Positions 23,938-31,444 of a stretch of DNA of 64,000 bases are shown piece after piece. This DNA is from Muribaculaceae bacterium (GTDB taxonomy: Bacteria; Bacteroidota; Bacteroidia; Bacteroidales; Muribaculaceae), in the NCBI GenBank assembly GCA_017548365.1, contig JAFZAC010000037.1, forward strand, positions 1-64,000. The letters run 5' to 3'. The translations under genes were made by a program, and so were the position numbers. Every line of letters begins with the position of its first letter. Position 1 is the first letter of the stretch. Below the pieces are notes generated by a model. The model saw nothing but the letters and a program-made list of their open reading frames with translations, was not told the DNA's origin and did not search any database.

Positions 23938-26733
23938 TCAATTGCCCAACAGGATGTTGTAGATGAAGGTGATGTCGCCTGCGGTGATGTTGCCGTCGCC
24001 GTCTTGGTCGCCGTTCACGAGGCCGCTGGTGTCACCAGAGAGCAAGAAGCTGTAAAGTGCTGTGATGTCTGCGGCAGTTACGGTGCCGTCGCCGTCAACG
24101 TCGCCTGGCACAACTACTGCAGGATTTGCGTCGGTAAAGTAGCCAGGGCAGGCGAGACCGCCATCGATGCGGGCATACTCTGCACCAACGTGATCCCAAG
24201 TGAATGTCGTGCCCATGCCGCCCACCAGTGAGGTGCAACTGCCGAACATGCCAACTGAGTTAGTGGAATTCCCAATGTTCCAATCTCGATCGGCATAGAT
24301 GGTGGTCAGGCTATCACAACCAGCGAACATAGACATCATCGTATTGGCCTTGCCGGCGCTCCAGCCCGTGAGGTCGAGCGTTTTGAGAGACGAGCAGCTG
24401 CAGAATAGATTATACATTTCAGTGACATTGCCGGTGTCCCAGCCCGAGACGTTGAGCGTTTTAAGTTTCTTGCCGTTATCAAACATTAGGGCCATATTGG
24501 TAACTTTGGCAGTGTTGAAGTTTGAAAGGTTGAGCGAGTCAAGGTGGTGGCATTGCAAGAACATACAGTACATGTCGGTGACATTGCCAGTGTCCCAGTT
24601 CGAGAGGTCAAGCGAAGTCAGACTACAACAGCCAGTGAACATATTTCTCATACTGGTGACTTCGCTAGTGTTGACGCTGTTCAAATCCATGCTCGTGCAA
24701 TTCTCAAAGCCATAGAACAGCTGCGTACAGTCGCCGGTGAAGCTCACCTCATCGGTGGCGGTCACACTCGTGACTGACAAGGGAGTCACTTCGTCGCCCC
24801 ACTTGTTGTTCTTGTTGAACTCACCCCAAAGGAGTTTCAGCTCGCCGGTTGTGCTATTGAAGGTGTAGCGTGAAAGTTCCCAATTGGCGGTGTAGTTGCG
24901 GTCGCCCATAGAACCTTGAGCGATAGTGACGGTGGCATTTGGTGTGCTGCCGTTGCTGCCTGACCAGCCCTTAAAGTCGTAACCTTGTTTTTGGGGATTG
25001 TTAAGCGTGAAAGTTGGTGTCTCGACATTGTAGGTGGTTGGATTGCTTTGTCCTGTAGTCAGTGAACCTCCATTTAGATTGTAAGTGATACTATAGTTTA
25101 TTGGTTCCCAGTTGGCGATGTAAGTACGGTTGCCAATTGAGTTGGTAGGAATGGTGACGGTGGTCTCTGGTGTGGTGCCATTATTGCCTGTCCAGCCCAT
25201 AAAGGTGTAACCCTCGCGAACCGGGTTGTTCAGCGTGATGTCAGGACTCGCATCAGTGTAGCTGGTGGGATTGCTTTGTCCTGAGGGCAAGGAACCGCCG
25301 TTAAGTTGATATGTGATAGAGTATGTGTTGACATTGAGAGTGGTACCAAAGTTATGATTGATGGTGCGGTAATATTTGTTGCCGGCCCAGTCGGAAATAT
25401 ATCCATCATAACTGTTCACGGCGAAAGTGCCGCTGGCATTGTTGCTGATGAAACCACTGAAGGTGAGTACATTGGAGCCGTTGCCTTCTATATAGTGGAG
25501 TGGTCCCCAATTGCTGTTGAGTTGGGTCGTGTTGCTAGCTCTAACCATTTCATTGAACGCCACACTCACATAGATTCTGTTGCCCTTACTGTGCCTTCCG
25601 CCAGAGACTTTGTATTCGTTAATGGAAGGAGTGACTGTGTCAACCAGTGCCATACGGGCTTTGAGATCTTTGAAATACCAGTTATCATCGCCGTTGCCAG
25701 CTGCATCAAAACGGACATAAAAATTAGTCGAATACGGCTTAAAAACCAGCGAGCCCGAAGTGCTTGGCCTTTCTTCATTGCTATTGAATTTCTGCTGCCA
25801 TAGGTAGCTGTTGTTGTAGTCAAACTCATAACGGGAGATGCCATGTTCCTCTTCGGCCGCTTTGTTGACATAATCGTAGCGGTGTGGGAAGAACTGGTAA
25901 TGCTCACTTGTTGTGACGCCACTTTTGCTCAACTCAAAGCATGCTTTATACATTGAGACATCGGGGTCATTGACTGCACCGTCGGGGTCATTATCATCGT
26001 ATTCATTGTAGTTCTGCTTAATAATCTGGATGTACTGATAGCCATCGTTTTCTTCCTTTTGGGTGAAAAAGACTGTGGCATACACAAACATGCCTAAAGA
26101 TTCGGCATAGTAGGACGGTACCCAAGTACCAGCACCAAACAGGTCTACCTTAAAACGCCAGCAATTTTGACTATATCCTGCATCTGTAACCTTAATCCAT
26201 CCTCCACCGTAGTTAGTCGGAGTCCTATCAACATACTTGTTGGCAAAGTATGACGTCATTTCGCCATCGTCAGTGAAATATACCAGGTCGGTAACTTTTT
26301 TATTCAAATAGGCATCATTAAACTGGTATCTTTCGGGAAATTCTATGTCACGGTCATGATAGGCTAGCACATTGCCGTAACTGTCGAGCACCTCAAAGCG
26401 GTAAGTGCGCGTATGACAACCTACTTGAAAAGCGTACGCCAAATTGTTCACAAGAGGGCTGTCATTAAAGTATGAATCTATTTCGCTGGGGGTTTCAGCG
26501 ACATCGATTGTAGCTTGGGTTTGGGTCGAACCAAATATAATTTCACCTGTTCTCTCGGTGTAGTTCTTACCTGCAAAGGCCGTAAGATTTACCGTGCGGT
26601 AATACACGGTTTCATTGCCGGAACCATCACGCGTGATGATGAAATTGTTGCCGTTGTTGGTCACCGTGAACGTGCTGGCCCACGCCGTAATCGCCGTGAG
26701 CAGAGTTGCTAGAAGTAAAAAAATCTTTTTCAT
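23938..26733 (-). CDS. Secreted DUF285/BspA-like protein with dockerin-like C-terminus
   Basis: A 931-residue protein with a signal peptide ending AWAS (residue 20). Residues ~20-480 are beta-rich and unrecognised. Two InlB/Flg_new-type repeats follow at about 480-630 (each from YSITY-LNGGSL to NYTANWE). Then DUF285 repeats of ~25 residues (NTSEVTSMRNMF, WDTGNVTDMYCMF and similar) run to ~860. The C-terminus has two calcium-loop repeats, DVDGDGTVTAADI and DQDGDGNITAGDI, as in type I dockerins. It is likely surface-exposed or secreted; no T9SS C-terminal signal is seen. It starts 14 nt after the gene at 26748-30407 ends and shares nearly the same C-terminal DNA. Confidence 0.85.
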   Translation of the reverse strand: MKKIFLLLATLLTAITAWASTFTVTNNGNNFIITRDGSGNETVYYRTVNLTAFAGKNYTERTGEIIFGSTQTQATIDVAETPSEIDSYFNDSPLVNNLAYAFQVGCHTRTYRFEVLDSYGNVLAYHDRDIEFPERYQFNDAYLNKKVTDLVYFTDDGEMTSYFANKYVDRTPTNYGGGWIKVTDAGYSQNCWRFKVDLFGAGTWVPSYYAESLGMFVYATVFFTQKEENDGYQYIQIIKQNYNEYDDNDPDGAVNDPDVSMYKACFELSKSGVTTSEHYQFFPHRYDYVNKAAEEEHGISRYEFDYNNSYLWQQKFNSNEERPSTSGSLVFKPYSTNFYVRFDAAGNGDDNWYFKDLKARMALVDTVTPSINEYKVSGGRHSKGNRIYVSVAFNEMVRASNTTQLNSNWGPLHYIEGNGSNVLTFSGFISNNASGTFAVNSYDGYISDWAGNKYYRTINHNFGTTLNVNTYSITYQLNGGSLPSGQSNPTSYTDASPDITLNNPVREGYTFMGWTGNNGTTPETTVTIPTNSIGNRTYIANWEPINYSITYNLNGGSLTTGQSNPTTYNVETPTFTLNNPQKQGYDFKGWSGSNGSTPNATVTIAQGSMGDRNYTANWELSRYTFNSTTGELKLLWGEFNKNNKWGDEVTPLSVTSVTATDEVSFTGDCTQLFYGFENCTSMDLNSVNTSEVTSMRNMFTGCCSLTSLDLSNWDTGNVTDMYCMFLQCHHLDSLNLSNFNTAKVTNMALMFDNGKKLKTLNVSGWDTGNVTEMYNLFCSCSSLKTLDLTGWSAGKANTMMSMFAGCDSLTTIYADRDWNIGNSTNSVGMFGSCTSLVGGMGTTFTWDHVGAEYARIDGGLACPGYFTDANPAVVVPGDVDGDGTVTAADITALYSFLLSGDTSGLVNGDQDGDGNITAGDITFIYNILLGN

Positions 26734-26747
26734 AATTATGTGTTTTG

Positions 26748-29700
26748 TTAATTACCGAGCAGGATGCTGTACACTGCAGTCACATCGGCGCTGGTGATGT
26801 TGCCGTCGCCGTCTTGGTCGCCGTTCTCGAGGCCACTGGTGTCACCAGAGAGCAAGAAGCTGTAAAGTGCTGTGATGTCGGCAGCTGTCACGGTGCCGTC
26901 GCCGTCCACATCGCCTGGCACGACCACCACGGCATTCTTGTCGGTGAAGTAGCCTGGGTTGTCGGTACCGCCATCGATATGGGCATATTCCATATCGATA
27001 TGGTTCTCATCGTAGGTAGTTCCCATGCCACCCACCAGCATCTGGCACCAACGGAACATTTCATCTGATTGGGTGACGCTCACGGTGCTCCACTCTGGGC
27101 CAGCATAGATGGTGGTCAATCTAATGCAGTAAGAGAACATATATCTCATATCTCTAACGCTGGCTGTGTTAAAGCTTGAGATGTCGAGCTTAGAAAGCTT
27201 TTCGCAGCAGTAGAACATGCCGCGCGTTTCGGTTACGCGGGAAGTGTTCCAACCCGAGATGTCAAGCGAGGTAAGGTTCGCACATTCCTGGAACATAAAG
27301 CCCGTATTGGTGGCATTGCTGGTGTTGACCTTGCTCAAATCCATGCTCTCGCAATGATAGAAATCATAGAACATCTGCCAGCAGTCGCCTGTGAAGCTTA
27401 CTTCGCTAGTGGCGGTGACGCTCTTGACAGCAGTGGGACTTACATCGTCGCCCCACTTGTTGGCACTGTTGAACTCGCCCCAGAGGAGTTTCAGCTCGCC
27501 GGTCTCGCTATCGAAGACGTAGCGTGGACCACCAACAGTGACAATTACATCATCTAACGGCATCTGGAAAGTGTTGCCATCGATCTCCTCACCGTTGACA
27601 AAGAAATGACAGTACTCAGCAGGCACATCGCCAGTGTAGGTAAGGGTCACGGTGGTGCCGGCGGTATAGTAGCTAGTGGTGTCGCCAAGCGTGAAGATGG
27701 GTGTCGCCGCGGCGGTCACATTCCCGGGCAGGGTGAGTGTGAACACGCCTGTGAAGTAGCCCGGCTCGGCAGTGCCGCGGTCGATGCGGGCATAGGTCTT
27801 GTCGGTAAAGTTCTCGTCGAAGGTAGTGCCCATACCGCCCACCAACTTTGTGCAACTACCGAACATATTAGATGAATACACGACATTTCCAACATCCCAG
27901 TTTGTGGAAGCATAGATGGTGGTGAGTTGACCGCAGCCAGAGAACATATATAACGAACCGGTGACATTGCCAGTATCCCAACCTGTGAGGTTGAGCATTT
28001 TGAGGCTTGAACAAGCACAAAACATATACGTCATATCCCCAACCTTGCTGGTGTTCCAACCCGAGAGGTTGAGTGAGGAAAGGTTCACACAGTAAGCAAA
28101 CATCCAGCACATGTCGGTAACACTGCCGGTGTCCCAGTTTGTGATGTTGAGCGAGGTGAGGCTATTGCTATTATAGAACATATAGCTCATGTTAGTGACT
28201 TTGCCGGTGTCCCAGTCCGAGAGGTCGAGTGACTTGGTGAGAATATTTAATTGTAGGAACATCTCGCTCATATCTGTAACATTGCCGGTATTCCAGTTTG
28301 AGATATTGAAAGGATTGGAAGTGGAAATCGAACAACTTTTGAACATCCCTTTCATGTTAGTGACATTGCCGGTGTCCCAGTTCGAAATATTGAACGTAAA
28401 GAGAGGTCCACAGTTTTGAAACATACATCTCATGTTTGTGACTGTGCTGGTGTTTACACTGTCCAAGTCCATGCTCAGGCAATGGTTGAAGTCCTTGAAC
28501 AGCTCCGAGCAGTCGCCGGTAAAGCTTACCTGGCTGGTGGCGGTGACGCTCTTGACAGAATCGGCGGGGACATCGCTGCCCCACTTGTTGCCACTGTTGA
28601 ACTCGCCCCAAAGGAGTGCCAGCTCGCCGGTGGTGTTATCGAAGGTGTAACGTAGCACCCATTTGGCATAAAGCGTCATGTCGCCAGGAACTACCGTGTT
28701 GAAATCCCATGGGTTGGTGCAGGCTGCCTCGGTGAACCAGCCCTGGAAGGAGTAGGCAGCAGCCGTTGGTGGAGTAGGTGCTGTCGCCTTGTCATAGTTG
28801 CTCCAGAGAGTCTGAGAAGCAGGAGCGGTGCCGTGTCCGTTGGCATTGAAAGTCACAGTGCAGCGCCAGTGCTCCTTAGTGGCATCGGGTTTCCAGCTGC
28901 TCCCCTTCGCCACATCGGCCCACTGCGCCTGTGTGCCGTCAAACCACACATCTGTCAAAGAATTACAACCCGAGAAAGCACTGTTGCCTATGGAATGTAA
29001 AGTGGGGTTGATATACACATTCTTCAGATTGGCATGATTTGCAAACTCCTGAGTTCCTAAAGAGTAAACATGGTCAAGAGTGAGAGATTTTACTAAATTT
29101 TTATTCCATTCCTTCATGATAATGACCTGGTCGGAGAGATGATTGGTCCAACTGTTGTCGGCGCAATCTATTTTCAGCTGTCCGGCGGCATCGAGTTTCC
29201 AGAAGAGACGGTTATAGCTGCTTGAGGAACCTCCGCCGCACCAGCCGCAATACCATGCGCTGTTTCCACTAGTGCCATTAACAATCACGCTTGGCGAGCA
29301 CATGACCATCATGCCGTTCCACTTATCAATTGAGCCTGGATAAGTGATTTGGCACATTGCGCCTCCTGCTTTTACAATGAAAGAGAAAGCGCCATTGCCG
29401 ATAGTGACATCTTCTTTATTAAATATCACACTATTGAGTGTGCCGCATCCCTGAAACGCATTGGCACCGACGCTGGTGACCGACGGCAGCGTGATATTCT
29501 CGATGGCCGTGCCCATAAACGCCGAAGCCGGGATACTTTTCATAGAAGTCGGAGTTCTGTCGTTGATGCTGCCAGTTTTCACATGCTTGAACTTGGAGCA
29601 TCCCTGCATCGACGGCATTTGGCTGACAATGGTGTTGTCATTGAAAGCCAGAGTCTCAAGTTTGGTGAACCCGCTGAATACCGAGCCTTCGAAGTTTGCC

Positions 29701-30407
29701 ACCTGCGCTCCGTCGATGTAGAGCGGCACGGTGAGAGAGGTCTTATTGGTCTTGGTGCCTTGATACCCTGTGATGATGCACTGGCTGCTGTTGGGGTCAA
29801 AGGCGATCGTCCACCCCTTTGCGGCAGTGGCGGTGTGCATGTAGATATAGTCGCTACCCGAGCCGCAGCCGGTGTTCAGGTCATAGCCTGTGGTGCCGCC
29901 ATTCGCTCCAACGGCCCAGTTCTGGGTGTCGTTGAAAGTGATGGAAGTGACGGCGGTGGACCTGTAATTCTCATTATCATCCTTGCAGTAATAGAGATGG
30001 ATGTAGGCGCTGCCCGAGCCGCAGTGGCTGTTCAAGTCACCCTTGTTGTTCTTGAAATAGGTGCTGCCATCATAAGGCACAAGGGTATAGGTGCGGCCAT
30101 TGTGTACGAAATTGTCGGGGACGGTGCCGCTTTCGGTGCTGATGTAAAAGTCGGTGATAAACGCGCCGGCATCCTGACTCGTGTTATCACCCGTCCTGTA
30201 GAGCATGTAGATGTAGTCGCTGCCCGAGCCACAGCCCGCGTTCAAGTCCTGGTCAATGAACAGCCAGCCCTGATTCATGTAAGACGTCTTCAGGTTGTTC
30301 ACCTCGCTTTTCGAGCCGCCAATCACCATCACGTCGGTGATGAAGTCGGTAGCCCACACGGTGGTTGCGGCAAGCATCGCCACAAGCAGTAGTAATATCT
30401 TTTTCAT
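26748..30407 (-). CDS. Large secreted protein: beta-prism-like repeats, LRR, DUF285, dockerin-like end
   Basis: A 1219-residue protein with a signal peptide ending WAT (residue 20). Residues 22-197 contain three repeats, each with I/V-T-D/S at its start and DLN-x-x-CGSGSxYI(Y/H) at 54-68, 124-138 and 176-190. This matches the pattern I know from MABP beta-prism domains. A BspA-type leucine-rich region spans ~215-510, and an InlB-type repeat ~515-585 (TFNANGHGTAPASQ). A first DUF285 block is at ~590-870, a small beta-domain (GNVTAAATPIFTLGD) at ~880-960 and a second DUF285 block after it. Two dockerin-like calcium loops close the protein. A consensus promoter lies 57 nt upstream. It is probably an adhesin or binding protein; no catalytic domain is seen. 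Confidence 0.85.
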   Translation of the reverse strand: MKKILLLLVAMLAATTVWATDFITDVMVIGGSKSEVNNLKTSYMNQGWLFIDQDLNAGCGSGSDYIYMLYRTGDNTSQDAGAFITDFYISTESGTVPDNFVHNGRTYTLVPYDGSTYFKNNKGDLNSHCGSGSAYIHLYYCKDDNENYRSTAVTSITFNDTQNWAVGANGGTTGYDLNTGCGSGSDYIYMHTATAAKGWTIAFDPNSSQCIITGYQGTKTNKTSLTVPLYIDGAQVANFEGSVFSGFTKLETLAFNDNTIVSQMPSMQGCSKFKHVKTGSINDRTPTSMKSIPASAFMGTAIENITLPSVTSVGANAFQGCGTLNSVIFNKEDVTIGNGAFSFIVKAGGAMCQITYPGSIDKWNGMMVMCSPSVIVNGTSGNSAWYCGWCGGGSSSSYNRLFWKLDAAGQLKIDCADNSWTNHLSDQVIIMKEWNKNLVKSLTLDHVYSLGTQEFANHANLKNVYINPTLHSIGNSAFSGCNSLTDVWFDGTQAQWADVAKGSSWKPDATKEHWRCTVTFNANGHGTAPASQTLWSNYDKATAPTPPTAAAYSFQGWFTEAACTNPWDFNTVVPGDMTLYAKWVLRYTFDNTTGELALLWGEFNSGNKWGSDVPADSVKSVTATSQVSFTGDCSELFKDFNHCLSMDLDSVNTSTVTNMRCMFQNCGPLFTFNISNWDTGNVTNMKGMFKSCSISTSNPFNISNWNTGNVTDMSEMFLQLNILTKSLDLSDWDTGKVTNMSYMFYNSNSLTSLNITNWDTGSVTDMCWMFAYCVNLSSLNLSGWNTSKVGDMTYMFCACSSLKMLNLTGWDTGNVTGSLYMFSGCGQLTTIYASTNWDVGNVVYSSNMFGSCTKLVGGMGTTFDENFTDKTYARIDRGTAEPGYFTGVFTLTLPGNVTAAATPIFTLGDTTSYYTAGTTVTLTYTGDVPAEYCHFFVNGEEIDGNTFQMPLDDVIVTVGGPRYVFDSETGELKLLWGEFNSANKWGDDVSPTAVKSVTATSEVSFTGDCWQMFYDFYHCESMDLSKVNTSNATNTGFMFQECANLTSLDISGWNTSRVTETRGMFYCCEKLSKLDISSFNTASVRDMRYMFSYCIRLTTIYAGPEWSTVSVTQSDEMFRWCQMLVGGMGTTYDENHIDMEYAHIDGGTDNPGYFTDKNAVVVVPGDVDGDGTVTAADITALYSFLLSGDTSGLENGDQDGDGNITSADVTAVYSILLGN

Positions 30408-30463
30408 AAACTGAGAGTATTTAGTTGGTTAATAGTTTGCAGTTAATTAATCTTTCTCGGTTG

Positions 30464-30494
30464 CAAATGTAAAGAAAAAAACGGAAAAATGCAA
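30464..30494 (-). promoter_or_regulatory. Predicted promoter of the tandem DUF285 genes
   Basis: On the minus strand TTG (plus 30492-30494), a 20-nt spacer and TACATTTG (plus 30464-30471) match the Bacteroidetes consensus; the start codon is 57 nt downstream. Confidence 0.6.
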
Positions 30495-30558
30495 GAGTTG
30501 TAAAGGAAAATGAAAAAAATAGAATGAATTTAAATGGTAAAAGGAATAAAAAATGGAT

Positions 30559-30590
30559 AAAAAAATGAGGCCTGAAAGCCTCATTTTTTG
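30559..30590 (-). terminator. Intrinsic terminator
   Basis: ATGAGGC-ctgaaa-GCCTCAT flanked by A and T runs on both sides forms a strong hairpin with a U-tail in either direction. It lies behind the minus-strand gene at 30636-31310. Confidence 0.75.
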
Positions 30591-30635
30591 TGACATTTGT
30601 TAAACCCTAATGTTCTATTGGTGGTTTGAATGTGT

Positions 30636-31310
30636 TCATTTTTGGGGGTAGAAACTGCTGCCGTTCCAAATTAGTTTACCTTCGCGCTGGAATTGCTTGG
30701 GAATAGCTGTGGGGTCGGCCATATGGTAAGTGATGTCCTTACCGGTGCGTGGTAAACTGAAGCAAGGTTGGATCCTGTTGGCATCCTCGTTGTTAGCTCC
30801 GAGGATAATCTCAATAGTCTTTCTGTCGGCTTTGTCTTGGTCAACGAGGTCGAGAGGGTCGGGCTCTCTGTCGAATGGAGCTTCGATGAGCGTCATGTTG
30901 CCGGTTTTAGCATTATAACGGTAGAAGTTGAGGAAGTTCTCGACAAATCCATTGTCGGTATTGATGAGATTCACAGCCACAAGTTTCTCATTCTTATTGT
31001 CGCAGTTCCAGTAGCACATCTCGATGGTCTCGATGATGTCATAGACGGGAGCCGTAAACATCAAATAACCGTTATTGGAGTCGACAATGCACTGTGTCTT
31101 TCCTTTGTTGGAATTTCCTTTGTTGAAAGCTGCAAGTGCTTGTTTCTCGAAGCTGTCGTCGTCGCATTGCGAGCAATAGGCGCGTGCAAAGTCCTTGATA
31201 GTTGGGGCATTGCCCGAGAAAGTCACTTTGCAAGACTCGGGTTGTGCATAACAGATGGCCGGCAATGTCATTATCGCCAGCATGAGGGCTGTTTTCTTGA
31301 AAAGTTTCAT
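30636..31310 (-). CDS. Hypothetical secreted protein
   Basis: A 224-residue protein with a signal peptide ending CYAQP (residue 22). The mature part has several cysteines (YCSQCDDD, CYWNCDN) and a beta-rich core, but no domain I recognise. It is transcribed divergently from porE across a 134-nt AT-rich gap and is followed by a strong terminator, so it is a single-gene unit. Confidence 0.7.
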   Translation of the reverse strand: MKLFKKTALMLAIMTLPAICYAQPESCKVTFSGNAPTIKDFARAYCSQCDDDSFEKQALAAFNKGNSNKGKTQCIVDSNNGYLMFTAPVYDIIETIEMCYWNCDNKNEKLVAVNLINTDNGFVENFLNFYRYNAKTGNMTLIEAPFDREPDPLDLVDQDKADRKTIEIILGANNEDANRIQPCFSLPRTGKDITYHMADPTAIPKQFQREGKLIWNGSSFYPQK

Positions 31311-31444
31311 AGTTTAATTATAATGAATTGTTAAAATATGACTGAATTAGGTGCTAATAGTTTAACGGAATAAAAGATATTATATTACACGCGCGTGCAA
31401 TAAAGCTGGGATTGGTTGCGTTTTAAATATAGTTTATAATAGTC

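Noticed and set aside
29850..30240. Three similar DNA stretches that could suggest a CRISPR-like array
   Set aside because: They are the in-frame coding repeats for DLN-CGSGSDYIYM, unevenly spaced and divergent between units.
29349..30392. Plus-strand frame of 347 codons opposite the large beta-prism protein
   Set aside because: The minus-strand frame has a signal peptide, known repeats and a promoter; the plus frame has no domain and is a shadow of GC-rich repeat DNA.
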